Positions 27,600 to 38,790 of a stretch of 64,000 nucleotides of DNA are shown here, one piece after another. The position numbers and the translations under genes were made by a program. The notes beneath the pieces were generated by a model. The model was not told the DNA's origin and did not search any database. It saw only the letters and a list, made by a program, of their open reading frames with translations. Every line of letters starts with the position of its first letter. Position 1 is the first letter of the stretch. Source of the DNA: Strigamia acuminata (Eukaryota; Arthropoda; Chilopoda; Geophilomorpha; Linotaeniidae); contig OX442316.1 of assembly GCA_949358305.1 (NCBI GenBank), positions 10,540,001 to 10,604,000 of the forward strand, in the 5' to 3' direction.

Positions 27600-28133
27600 A
27601 TGGCAATCTTTTTATCTCGAATCGGAAATTTAAATTTTATAGTGTATCAAATAAAATTAAGAGCGTTTAATTTTCTGAGGTGTATTGCGATATTTAATCT
27701 GATTTTTATTATTTTTTAAAAACTAAATTAATTTCTTTTTCTTTAAAGTGTCACATATTTTGCTCCTGGCAATAAAGATGTAAGTGAATGATATATTTTT
27801 TATTATGAAATTTATTTATTTCTTTAAATTAGGATTTGCAGGATTTTCAAAAGTAAGATTTCACGCTAAAATTTGTAAGAATAATTAAAACATTTGTTTT
27901 TAAAGACCCGTAGCTACGGGCCCGGCTTCGAGCGGCAAAGCAACTAAAGAAGATGCTTATTTCAAAAGAATGGTGTTTACAAACCGTTATTTAATTGTAA
28001 TAAAGTATATAGCTAATAGGATCAATTAATATTACAGTTAAAAGAACAATTAGAAAGCTTGAAGAAAACCACTGAAGAATTATCAAAAGATTTAGAAGAA
28101 GGCGAAAAACAAGAGAGAGACAAGAAAAAGTAA
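27600..28133 (+). CDS. Diverged IF1-like mitochondrial protein
   Basis: Five exons (27600-27679, 27749-27779, 27833-27852, 27906-27972, 28038-28133) join to 97 residues. The N-terminus (MAIFLSRIGNLNFIVYQIKLRAF) is hydrophobic and basic without acids, like a mitochondrial presequence. The C-terminal half (KEDAYFKRMLKEQLESLKK then a Glu/Lys helix) matches the start of the IF1 helix (EERFFKKLQKEQLSKLK) in the next gene. All four introns share the phases (2,0,2,0) of that gene, and intron 4 falls at the same residue. It is therefore a tandem duplicate of the F1F0-ATPase inhibitor. It lacks the inhibitory GAIRETGDAF region (here KPVATGPASSGK) and the His-rich C-terminal helix, so inhibition of ATP synthase is doubtful. 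AATAAA lies at 28274. Confidence 0.75.
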
Positions 28134-28604
28134 CTTTTGTCACCAAAAGCAAGAACTTTAGTATTTGTAGAAATCCATCTTTTCATTTACGTATGTAAAT
28201 TTATGAAAATAGATGATTTTGCTATGACACCATAAACTTTCTCTGTAAATTTAGTGTTTATTTTTTAATGTATAATAAACTTGTTGGGTTGTTACAATAA
28301 TAAGACGTATTATGTAATAATGATTACGTGCTATTGATTCTTTTGCATGCCATTTCTAAAAATCAGGTCATTTGACAATTGAAACTTCTACACACTCCAT
28401 TCGTCAGTAGAGTGTGAAATCTGTGATGTGATCTATATTTTTCTTTTCTCGGTGAATGTGAATGAATTCCTCCCATTTGAAAACGAGAAGAATGATATCG
28501 ATTGTAAATTCCATTTCGAAAATGGCGCCAGTTTAGTGGCAAAATTATAAACCACGTCTGAATCTGGTTTTATCGTTTCCCGAGACCACGATTTTATAGA
28601 CAAA
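28134..28604. other. Spacer between the two IF1 genes
   Basis: 470 bp with the IF1-like 3' UTR (AATAAA at 28274) and presumably the IF1 promoter. A GC-richer stretch lies at about 28515-28600. Confidence 0.4.
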
Positions 28605-29186
28605 ATGGCATCTGTAGCCGGACGAAGATTGTTCGGGAGTATCTTGAGAATTCGACCTCAAACGAGGTCATTATATTTCATAAGTATAAAGTTTTGGGAA
28701 AAATACAGTTGGGTAATTTGTTATTTTATTTTTTAGTCGTATGAGTTTTGCTAGCTGGGGCGGAGGAAAGGTATTTTAATATTTTTGTTAAAAAAGGCAT
28801 GATATGATAAAAATCTTTTTCTTCGTTTAGGACACGGACCAAGCTGGCGCTATAAGGTTTGAAAAATTTCGTCAAAATACTGACTTACTGATAGGGATTT
28901 TATTTTTTAATCTAGAGAAACGGGCGATGCCTTTGCCAAGAAAGAAAAGGCCGAAGAGGAACGCTTTTTTAAAAAACTGGTGATTTTTATATTGAAAAAT
29001 CGGAAAAGTATGAAGCAAATCGTGTTAATGTCATCTATTATCTTTGTTTAGCAAAAGGAGCAGTTATCGAAATTAAAGAACGACGTGGCTTCTGAAATCA
29101 AGCATCACGAGCAACAAATAAAGCACCACGAAGAGGCACTGAAACGTCATAAGAAACGATTGAATGAGATGGGCAAAGATGACTAA
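28605..29186 (+). CDS. ATPIF1: ATP synthase inhibitory factor 1
   Basis: Five exons (28605-28666, 28737-28770, 28831-28856, 28916-28979, 29052-29186) give 106 residues. The basic N-terminus (MASVAGRRLFGSILRIRP) is a mitochondrial presequence and is followed by a Gly-rich linker (SWGGGKD). The minimal inhibitory segment GAIRETGDAFAKKEKAEEER is intact. The C-terminal coiled coil KHHEQQIKHHEEALKRHKKR carries the His cluster that controls pH-dependent oligomerisation in the mammalian protein. IF1 binds the alpha/beta interface of F1 in the matrix and blocks ATP hydrolysis when respiration fails. AATAAA lies at 29265. Confidence 0.95.
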
Positions 29187-29395
29187 AGTGTGGAATTAGC
29201 GTTAAAATTTTTCCATTTTTGATTTGAAAAGGAATGTTTAAAAATTGCATTTGTAGCGTGCACAAATAAATTGTTCTTGTAGACAAAGAATTGTTAACTT
29301 TAAAATTGATGTAAAAAATAGTGTAACTTGTAGATTGAAACGGTAAAACAATTTATTTGCCATTAAATTAAAAATAACTTCGAAAAGAAAAACAT

Positions 29396-29861
29396 TTAAA
29401 CGTCTGCGAGGTTTTTTAACACATCGCCCACTTGGCTCACAAATGCTGGAAATTGTTTATCGGTCAAACACAACCAAATTATTTCCTCTAATTCATCACA
29501 CGGTAATGGAGAATGTTTATACATATAGGGTAACGAAAATATTGATGGATTCAGAAAGTACTTGCTCAAATCCGATACACTACTTTCTCCAGTTAATAAA
29601 GTCATTTGGGTATTGACATTCTGAAAATACATGACTACGTTAAAGAACATTTTCCAACACTTAACTTGGGGTTTACTTGTGATGCATTCCCGTCGGATTG
29701 GCCATTCGTTTCCAACGAGTTTTGAAATGGAAAGAATTTGCTCAATTCATTCCTACATTCGTCGCATTCTTCTGCGCCGGATTTGGTTAACTTTGAAGCA
29801 AACTTGAGTCGAAATTGTCTGTGGTCATCCTGTAAATTCAGAAAACTAATTGACACTTTTC

Positions 29862-29892
<31 letters not shown>

Positions 29893-30394
29893 AATTAGTT
29901 CATCACCTCAATTTTGCACATAAACACCATACTATTCCCACGAGTTATTGCTCGAAGATAATTGCCGGACATTACTAAATCGTGATTTTCCTAAAACGTA
30001 ATCGTTACAATTATAAAAATTTTTTTTTGACGTGACAGAACAAAACACATACAAAGATTCTATGTCCTTGAGTGATTACAATTCGGTTGCATGAGAGAAT
30101 TGATAGGTTAATTTCGCCGTTACTGCTGTCGTAGCACTAATAAATAATACATTCATTTATTGTCTTATATTTGACTCATTATAAATTATATTACTTCCCA
30201 TTTCTCCTTTTCTTGAGTGTCAGAGTTTATTATCTTCTTCAATCTGGCATAACGACTTAGATTCCAGTTAAATTTCACAGATGAATAGTTTGTCTAACAA
30301 AAATCAAAGTTTCATGATTGTGCGTAATTTTTCCCAGTGTTTAAATGCTTACATGTTTCCATCCGTAATTCCGGCCAACGCTGGCAGCTGACAT
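29396..30394 (-). CDS. REC114: Meiotic recombination protein REC114
   Basis: Six exons (30353-30394, 30195-30293, 30053-30136, 29907-29990, 29677-29829, 29396-29620), all in phase 0, give 228 residues. REC114 acts with MEI4 and IHO1 on meiotic chromosome axes to activate SPO11 double-strand breaks. The N-terminal PH-like domain is seen as KFNWNLSRYARL, a strand-rich middle (INLSILSCNRIVITQGHRIF, then ENHDLVMSGNYLRAITRG) and HRQFRLKFASK. A polar linker follows. The C-terminal helix ELEEIIWLCLTDKQFPAFVS QVGDVLKNL matches the conserved MEI4-binding end of vertebrate REC114 (FVxLCLxDxxFPAFVxxVE, from memory). Length is near the vertebrate protein. Sequence drift is high, as is usual for this family. 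Confidence 0.85.
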
Positions 30395-30721
30395 GGTAAA
30401 AATATGATTTTGTAGAACTACGATGTGGCCTCAATTTTTAAATTCCCACCAACTGTCGTGCAGCGCTATCTGATGATAAGTTTTAAAAACCGTTTGCATC
30501 ATCATCAACTGATTTCCGGTTTGGCCAGTAGTAGAACTTGTTTACTTCACTGGCTCTATCGTGTTTAAGGTTATTTCACGTTATTTTTGGAATGATTAAT
30601 ATTTATTATTGCTATTAATTTCTTAATAACACATTTTCTGCCCCTGAATTAGTTTTAATATTGTTTTTACCGATGATCGAATGTTAGATATAATTGTTTC
30701 ATTGTTGCACTGCAATTTCAG
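30395..30721. promoter_or_regulatory. Putative bidirectional promoter, REC114 / MFF
   Basis: 327 bp separate the two divergent start codons. A meiotic gene and a housekeeping mitochondrial gene would share this stretch. No core motif is evident. Confidence 0.4.
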
Positions 30722-31572
30722 ATGTCAACTTTGTCAAGTCCTGCAAGATTTTCGGGTGATTTCGATGGATTTTACGATTCCAATTACACGGCGGATATCA
30801 GCAAACGAATGCGAGTACCACATCGAATTCGAATAGTTGACGACGACGAGCAATTGGCACGAAACACGGACGCAGAGAAACTCGAAATGTATGTCCCCGG
30901 ACGTATTTTGGTTGCTGGTAATTACGGTAGTTACTAACTAAAATTAGTAGTAGTAAGTATAAGCCAATTTGTATTTAATTAGGCCAGGACCAACACATCG
31001 GTCTGAAATCGCCGCCCCGAGAACTGCACTTGGAAAAGTCAATGCTACCGCCTCCATCTGCGGTTCGAGTTCAAACTCCGCCCCGAGTTTTGACTCTGGA
31101 AGATCATCCGTTTCCAACTGGTAAAAATCGACTTTAAAATAAGATTTATTTTTAATCAGAACGGCTTCTAAATTTAGTCGAAGATGAATCGGAGCAAGAA
31201 TTTACGGTTACGAGTCAAGAGACTGCCACGAATGAGAACCAATCCAGCCGTAACGCATCGACGGTTGGCAATGAGCAAAGCTTGAGGTTCATTAAATAAT
31301 TAATTTGTTTATTTATCGATTTTGTTTAATAATTTTTGTTTTCCTTTAGCAGTTACCCTTCTTCGCCGGCCATTCCAGTTGCATCAGAAATTCCTGCGTG
31401 TCCTTCGGAGGAGTTGATAATACTTCGCCGTCACGTTGCCAAATTGAGCCGTCGGGTTTTAGTTTTAGAGAACGACACTCAGCAAAGGCAGCAAAAAGAA
31501 TTGGTTATTTATACTTTGGGTGTGGCCTATTTTGTGCTTAAAACATTGCTGTGGTTCCACAGACATTGGTGA
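30722..31572 (+). CDS. MFF: Mitochondrial fission factor (Mff/Tango11)
   Basis: Four exons (30722-30917, 30983-31120, 31178-31286, 31350-31572) give 221 residues. MFF is a tail-anchored outer mitochondrial and peroxisomal membrane receptor that recruits the fission GTPase Drp1. The N-terminus has the conserved block ISKRMRVPHRIRI and YVPGRILVAG. The middle is Pro/Ser-rich and disordered. A coiled coil follows (ELIILRRHVAKLSRRVLVLE), then a C-terminal anchor (YTLGVAYFVLKTLLWF) with short basic tail HRHW. The order and spacing fit Mff. A polyadenylation signal follows at about 31618. Confidence 0.93.
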
Positions 31573-32095
31573 AAAAGGTTATGGAGGTTGAAAATAATTG
31601 CATGAAATAGAATGTATAATAAATTAATTTTCAATTCAAAAGATTTTCATGTTAGGAAAGCATCCTTTATGGGATTCCAATTTTCCTATTGTGTATTTAG
31701 ATGAATTATTGGATCCGATGGTAATTTGGCCGATTTGAGTAAACAAGGCTTTATTTTTTAGTTTATTATTTAGAATAAATTTGTTAATCTTCCGGTATAC
31801 CTTTTCATATATTGAATATTTTCTTCTCTTTAGAATGTAATTAAATTTGTATTTCATTTTTTTTGTGAGTATTGTGTTAGTAAAAGTTTTAAAAAAAATG
31901 AATTATTTCAAACCATCCTTGGAAAATTTATTATTACACAACAAAATAAAATTTAATTCATGAAAAATGCTGCAAAATTTTTTTTTTTAATAAAAAAATA
32001 CCAAAAGAAAATTTTAAAAAATTGTTTTTTGGTAAATTAGCAGAAAGTTATGAAAAATTCAATCAACGAGTCAAAGAAAGTGATTAAAAATGGAA
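31573..32095. other. Convergent 3' region
   Basis: 520 bp, very AT-rich, between convergent stop codons of MFF and the GRIP-like gene. It holds only 3' UTR sequence. Confidence 0.4.
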
Positions 32096-33556
32096 CTAAC
32101 GAGTCAAAAGTGCCTTTTGAATAGACATTTTCTGGCATTCACTGAAACCTGCAATGTTTTCAATAGCTGCCAAGTGATGTTTATTGTTCTTATCAGTCAG
32201 GTAATAATAAATAGCATCCTTCAAGAAACGGAGGCTTATTTCTGCATCGCAAAACTGTTTTCCCTTTTTGTAGATATCGACACGGTAGAGATTCTGCAAT
32301 GAATTTTTTTCTAGAACTATTGAAAATCTAAGTTTTCTCTAAACAATTACCTTCATTTGATTTAATTCTTGCTCAGTTAAGTGAAGCTGTTTTAATAATT
32401 CGGGAACTGAAACGCGATTTGGAGCTTGATGAGCAAATTCTAACACTTCATCCGCATGCTGAAACTTTGCTGCTTCTTGACCTTTTCTGCACAAAATTAA
32501 AAATAAAATATCAAAGAATCAATTAACAAATCCACTGCTGTAATGCCTGTAAACAAAAAACTCTTACTTGTACATCTGTAAATATGTGTGATGATGTTTT
32601 TGCTCCTGCTCGTATTGCTGTTGTTGCATTGTTTGAATCTGGTTTTCCAATTCATTAATTCGAATTCCAGCTGCTTCGATAGTGAATGAAGACAAGTCGC
32701 ATTTGCTAAGATAAAACAAGACAGGTCATTTAAAAATATTTAAATATACACTCGATAAACCTTACATGGAATGGGTTTCTGCTTCGGTCTTTTTAATTCC
32801 ATTTTCCTACAATTAAAACAGATTAAAAATCATAGAAATGATTTAAACGAATTCATCACGATACCAGTTCACAGTTTCCACTATCGGAGGTTTTTGATGA
32901 TGAACGTGACGATGATCTTAAAGCTGAAGAATCAGGAAAGCATTTATTTTCATGCGGTATCATTTGTTTGAGATCTGAAATATGCTTTCTCAGTTCGATA
33001 TTTTCGTTCGTCTTCACTTCCAATTCTTGGTTCATCTTTTCAATCAATTTCTGAAAAAAATAAAAAAAAAATAAAAATAAAAATTATAAAAGCATGTAAT
33101 TAATCTACTAACATTTAACCTATGAATATCTCTCTGAAATCTTTGGGTAGGTGTAACGTATTCCTGCGAATTATAGCGAAATTGGCAATGACAAACATTT
33201 TTAGTGCTCGGACTATGACAATATTTGTGTAAATTATTCCTGGAAGCGTTTGCAGTTAACTCTAGGCTGATGCAGCTGCCAAAACTTTCTGTGACGCTGC
33301 GAGGACGGAAGTTGGTGTTTGATTCCTCTGGTAATTCTAGAAAGCTTGGAGGTCTGGTTTTAATTGGTGAACGAGGATCACAATCTGTGAGCGATGTTGC
33401 GCGTGAAAATAAGGCATTTTTTGGTTGCTGAATCGTCGAGGCAATGTGGAAAGAATTGGATCGGCGGAGCAGACTACGATTATTTTCGCTTTTTTCTGGC
33501 CTTGGAATTCGGCATTTTCTAGCTCGATCAATATTCAATTCGGGAAGTGTTGTCAT
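32096..33556 (-). CDS. Coiled-coil protein with GRIP-like C-terminal domain
   Basis: Six coding exons (33113-33556, 32865-33050, 32766-32806, 32568-32705, 32351-32486, 32096-32293) join in frame to 380 residues. The N-terminal 150 residues are basic, Ser/Arg-rich and disordered, with several R-x-x-S sites. Two coiled-coil stretches follow (LIEKMNQELEVKTNENIELR; INELENQIQTMQQQQYEQEQ). The C-terminus (SLRFLKDAIYYYLTDKNNKH to FSECQKMS) has the spacing of a GRIP domain, which binds Arl1 on trans-Golgi membranes in golgins. A 5' UTR exon probably ends at about 33864. Drosophila quick-to-court or a small golgin are possible relatives, but I am not certain of the orthologue. Confidence 0.72.
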
Positions 33557-33973
33557 TGAGTTTCGACAAGGAAGTGAGTGGATTTCTGAAATTAAAGGAA
33601 AAATATTTATAGTAATAAAAAAAATTGGTAATTTCATTATTTTACAGGAGTTTAGAGGTATTTTTGTAAGAAATTAAAGTGCGATACATAATAAATCAGT
33701 TATAATTCTTATTGTTTGTCGAAGATAAGATAATGTACTTTTGATTTGACACCTTGTCGTTTCTCGTCACAAATGTATAAAACCTTGTGCAACGTGTCAT
33801 AAATGGAAAGTTAATTACATCAAAACAAATACTAGCAAATTATGCATAAATGTTTTTTTTTACCTATCGTTTAAAGTGGATGAACATGCCGGAGTACGAC
33901 ACAACTAATCGCAAGTGCTCTGCTTAATTTGAAATGGTGAGCGTCATTCATTAATTACCAGCTGTTGCATCAA
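33557..33973 (-). other. 5' region of the GRIP-like gene
   Basis: It contains the 5' end of the coding exon and a likely upstream non-coding exon ending with a GT donor at about 33864 (short ORFs there hit stops). No other feature is seen. Confidence 0.35.
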
Positions 33974-34887
33974 ATAGTAATGAGCGCCGTTCAGCGACAG
34001 AATTGGGAATCTGTTTTACTCATTGTCGGGTCTCGATTTTTATTTATAATTCTGCTTTATATCGAACGTTTAATTTATAATACTTGATTTACAAAAAGAC
34101 AAGGAAACAATATAAAGTGTATTTAAAAATGGAATTAAAACTTTTCGTATTTTGATGAATAGTAAATTTAACATAATAAGAATAGTCTTAAAGTAATATA
34201 AAAAAAACACCAATGTTGTCGAACTTGATATTATACAAAAAGAGATTTAACTCATACAACATGTGACCAACAAAAAGTCTCTTAAAATCACAAATACAAT
34301 TCAAAAAGATGAACAGATTAGACGCGATTAAATAACTGGGCACAGTGCAAAATTTGATTTTCCACCGTAACTTTTCCTCACTTTTTTAGTCTTAACAGAT
34401 TAAATTTTTAGGACGAATGCAATAAACAGATTACATATCATTACGTTAACACAATATAAACAGTTTTATAAAAATCCAAACCGGACTACACTAAACAAAT
34501 ATATCGTTTTGAATGAACGTCCATAATTGAAAATAATCTTAATTATTTTCCACACTTTTAGTGTCCAGAATTTATAATTATATAAATATGGTTGAATGCA
34601 TTGTTACAATCTTACTCATAAAAAATAGTAATAGTATTGATAAAATGATTATCATCAAGCATAATCACATTATTTTTTCCTTTAAAAATGAAAACCACAC
34701 TGAAGTGGGGTCACTACAAAACACGGGGTACACCCCAAATGGGGTACCCCATGGGGTAAACCCCAAAGTCCTGGAATGTGTAATAAATAAAAAAAATTAC
34801 TAAAATAATTGAAATGAAAATTACAAAAAAAAAAATTTAATTACATACAAAAATATGACATTACATGTTAGAAATCACAAAAATTAA

Positions 34888-34985
34888 TTTTTTGACTCAC
34901 AAATCGATTATTTAACTCACAAATCGATTATTTGACTCACAAATCGATTATTTGACTCACAAATCGATTATTTGACTCAAAACTT
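34888..34985. repeat. 20-bp tandem repeat, about 4.5 units
   Basis: Unit approximately ACTCACAAATCGATTATTTG, with one variant (TTTAACTC). It is inside the left arm of the TIR element and repeated at 36806-36903 by the 1918-bp duplication. Confidence 0.85.
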
Positions 34986-35185
34986 GGATTATTTTATTCA
35001 ACAATAAATCTTTAAAAAACATTACAGATCTATATGAAAAATTGATAAAAATGGAGAAAAAACGATAAAAATTGGTAAAAATCGATAAAAATCGGTAAAA
35101 ATTGATAAAAATGGAGAAAAAACGATAAAAATCGGTAAAAACCAATAAAAATCGATAAAAATTGATAAAAATGGGAAAAAAATAA

Positions 35186-36280
35186 AAATCGATTTTTACC
35201 GATTTTTATTGATTTTTATCGATTGTTATCGATTTTTACCGATTCTAATCGATTTTTACCGATTTTTATCGATTTTACCGATTTTCACCGATTTTTACCG
35301 AATCTAATCGATTTTTACTGATTTTTACCGATTTTTATCGATTTTTACCGATTCTAATCGATTTTTACCGATTTTTATTGATTTTACCGATTTTTATCGA
35401 TTTTTACCGATTTTTACCAATTTTTATCAATTTTTATCGATTTTTATTGATTTTTACCAATTCTAATCGATTTTTATCGATTTTTACCAATTTTTATCGA
35501 TTTTTACCGATTTTTACCGATTTTTATCAATTTTTACCGATTTTTATCAATTTTTACCAATTTTTATCGATTTTTACCGATTTTTACCGTTTTTATCGAT
35601 TTTTACCGATTTTTATCGATTTTTACCGATTTTTATCGATTTTTACCAATTTTTATCGATTTTTACCAATTTTTATCGATTTTTACCGATTTTTATCGAT
35701 TTTTACCGATTTTTATCGATTTTTACCGATTTTTATCGATTTTTACCGTTTTTATCGATTTTTACCGATTTTTACCGTTTTTATCGATTTTTACCGATTT
35801 TTATCGATTTTTACCGATTTTTATCGATTTTTACCGATTTTTATCGATTTTTACCAATTTTTATCGATTTTTACCAATTTTTATCGATTTTTACCGATTT
35901 TTATCGATTTTTACCGATTTTTATCGATTTTTACCGATTTTTATCGATTTTTACCGATTTTTATCGATTTTTACCAATTTTTATCGATTTTTACCAATTT
36001 TTATCGATTTTTACCGATTTTTATCGATTTTTACCGATTTTTATCGATTTTTACCGTTTTTATCGATTTTTACCGATTTTTATCGATTTTTACCGATTTT
36101 TATCGATTTTTACCAATTTTTATCGATTTTTACCGATTTTTATCGATTTTTACCGATTTTTATCGATTTTTACCGATTTTTATCGATTTTTACCGTTTTT
36201 ATCGATTTTTACCGATTTTTATCGATTTTTACCGATTTTTATCGATTTTTACCAATTTTTATCGATTTTTACCGATTTTC
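35186..36280 (+). repeat. 10-bp-period satellite, first array
   Basis: A near-perfect alternation of CGATTTTTAC and CGATTTTTAT, giving a 20-bp unit with ATCGAT once per unit. Variants include ACCAATTTTT and one-base-short ACCGTTTTT units. An oppositely oriented short stretch (about 35030-35170) precedes it. The long open frame it contains (35378-36307) is a by-product of the 30-bp (3 x 10) periodicity. Confidence 0.95.
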
Positions 36281-37103
36281 CACCGTAACTTTTCCTCACT
36301 TTTTTAGTCTTAACAGATTAAATTTTTAGGACGAATGCAATAAACAGATTACATATCATTACGTTAACACAATATAAACAGTTTTATAAAAATCCAAACC
36401 GGACTACACTAAACAAATATATCGTTTTGAATGAACGTCCATAATTGAAAATAATCTTAATTATTTTCCACACTTTTAGTGTCCAGAATTTATAATTATA
36501 TAAATATGGTTGAATGCATTGTTACAATCTTACTCATAAAAAATAGTAATAGTATTGATAAAATGATTATCATCAAGCATAATCACATTATTTTTTCCTT
36601 TAAAAATGAAAACCACACTGAAGTGGGGTCACTACAAAACACGGGGTACACCCCAAATGGGGTACCCCATGGGGTAAACCCCAAAGTCCTGGAATGTGTA
36701 ATAAATAAAAAAAATTACTAAAATAATTGAAATGAAAATTACAAAAAAAAAAATTTAATTACATACAAAAATATGACATTACATGTTAGAAATCACAAAA
36801 ATTAATTTTTTGACTCACAAATCGATTATTTAACTCACAAATCGATTATTTGACTCACAAATCGATTATTTGACTCACAAATCGATTATTTGACTCAAAA
36901 CTTGGATTATTTTATTCAACAATAAATCTTTAAAAAACATTACAGATCTATATGAAAAATTGATAAAAATGGAGAAAAAACGATAAAAATTGGTAAAAAT
37001 CGATAAAAATCGGTAAAAATTGATAAAAATGGAGAAAAAACGATATAAATCGGTAAAAACCGATAAAAATCGATAAAAATCGATAAAAATGGGAAAAAAA
37101 TAA

Positions 37104-38790
37104 AAATCGATTTTTACCGATTTTTATTGATTTTTATCGATTGTTATCGATTTTTACCGATTCTAATCGATTTTTACCGATTTTTATCGATTTTACCGAT
37201 TTTCACCGATTTTTACCGAATCTAATCGATTTTTACTGATTTTTACCGATTTTTATCGATTTTTACCGATTCTAATCGATTTTTACCGATTTTTATTGAT
37301 TTTACCGATTTTTATCAATTTTTACCGATTTTTACCAATTTTTATCGATTTTTATCGATTTTTATTGATTTTTACCAATTCTAATCGATTTTTATCGATT
37401 TTTACCGATTTTTATCGATTTTTACCGATTTTTTACCGATTTTTATCGATTTTTACCGATTTTTATCGATTTTTACCGATTTTTATCGATTTTTACCGAT
37501 TTTTATCGATTTTTACCGATTTTTATCGATTTTTACCGTTTTTATCGATTTTTACCGATTTTTATCGATTTTTACCAATTTTTATCAATTTTTACCGTTT
37601 TTATCGATTTTTACCGATTTTTATCGATTTTTACCGTTTTTATCGATTTTTACCGATTTTTATCGATTTTTACCAATTTTTATCGATTTTTACCGATTTT
37701 TATTGATTTTTACCGATTTTTATCGATTTTTACCGATTTCTATCGATTTTTACCGATTCTAATTGATTTTTACCGATTTTTATTGATTTTTACCGATTTT
37801 TATCGATTTTTACCAATTTTTATCGATTTTTACCGATTTTTATCGATTTTTACCGTTTTTATCGATTTTTACCGATTTTTATCGATTTTTACCGTTTTTA
37901 TCGATTTTTACCGATTTTTATCGATTTTTACCGATTTTTATCGATTTTTACCAATTTTTATCGATTTTTACCGATTTTTATCGATTTTTACCAATTTTTA
38001 TCGATTTTTACCGATTTCTATCAATTTTTACCGATTCTAATTGATTTTTACCGATTTTGATCGATTTTTACCGATTTTTATCGATTTTTACCGATTTTTA
38101 TCGATTTTTACCGTTTTTATCGATTTTTACCGATTTTTATCGATTTTTACCGATTTTTATCGATTTTTACCAATTTTTATCGATTTTTACCGATTTTTAC
38201 CAGTTTTTATCGATTTTTACCGATTTTTATCGATTTTTACCGATTTTTATCGATTTTTACCGATTTTTATCGATTTTTACCGATTTTTATCGATTTTTAC
38301 CGTTTTTATCGATTTTTACCGATTTTTATCGATTTTTACCGATTTTTATCGATTTTTACCAATTTTTATCGATTTTTACCGATTTTTATCGATTTTTACC
38401 AATTTTTATCGATTTTTACCGATTCTAATTGATTTTTACCGATTCTAATTGATTTTTACCGATTTTTATCGATTTTTACCGTTTCTAATCGATTTTTACC
38501 GGTTTTTATCGGTTTTACCGATTTTTACCAATTTTTACCGATTTTACCGATTTTTACCGATTTTTATCGGTTTTTACCGATTTTTACCGATTTTTATCGG
38601 TTTTTACCGGTTTTTACCGATTTTTTAAGATTTTTATCGATTTTTATCGATTTTTATCGATTTTTATCGATTTTTACCGATTTTTATTGATTTTTACTGA
38701 TTTTTAGCGATTTTTAGCGATTTTTATCGTTTTTCTCCATTTTTATCAATTTTTACTGAATTTTATCGTTTTTTCTCCATTTTTATCGAT
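37104..38790 (+). repeat. 10-bp-period satellite, second, longer array
   Basis: Same unit as the first array, about 1.7 kb, with more decay near its right end (CGGTTTTTACC, GCGATTTTTAGC, CTCCATTTTTATC). The right end turns into the inverted block of the TIR element. It yields several overlapping chance ORFs with repeated FYRF/IFID peptides. Confidence 0.95.

Larger units (their letters stand above)
34363..36280. repeat. First copy of a 1918-bp tandem duplication
   Basis: The stretch starting CACCGTAACTTTTCCTCACT at 34363 recurs, nearly base for base, at 36281 (offset 1918). The repeat covers host flank, the left TIR and the start of the satellite. The second copy then continues into a longer satellite. 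The junction at 36280 has GATTTTC microhomology between satellite and flank. Confidence 0.92.

Noticed and set aside
34561-34803. Identical 80-residue ORFs at 34561 and 36479
   Set aside because: They span host flank and transposon end and are identical only because of the 1918-bp duplication. Not a gene.
34888-34985. Evenly spaced short repeats resembling a CRISPR array
   Set aside because: The unit is a plain 20-bp tandem repeat without distinct spacers, in an animal genome, inside a transposon arm.
35378-36307. 309-residue open frame with FYRF/IFID repeats, and similar ORFs to 38448
   Set aside because: It is produced by a 10-bp satellite read in frame (30-bp period without stops on this strand). 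There are no splice sites, codon signal or family.
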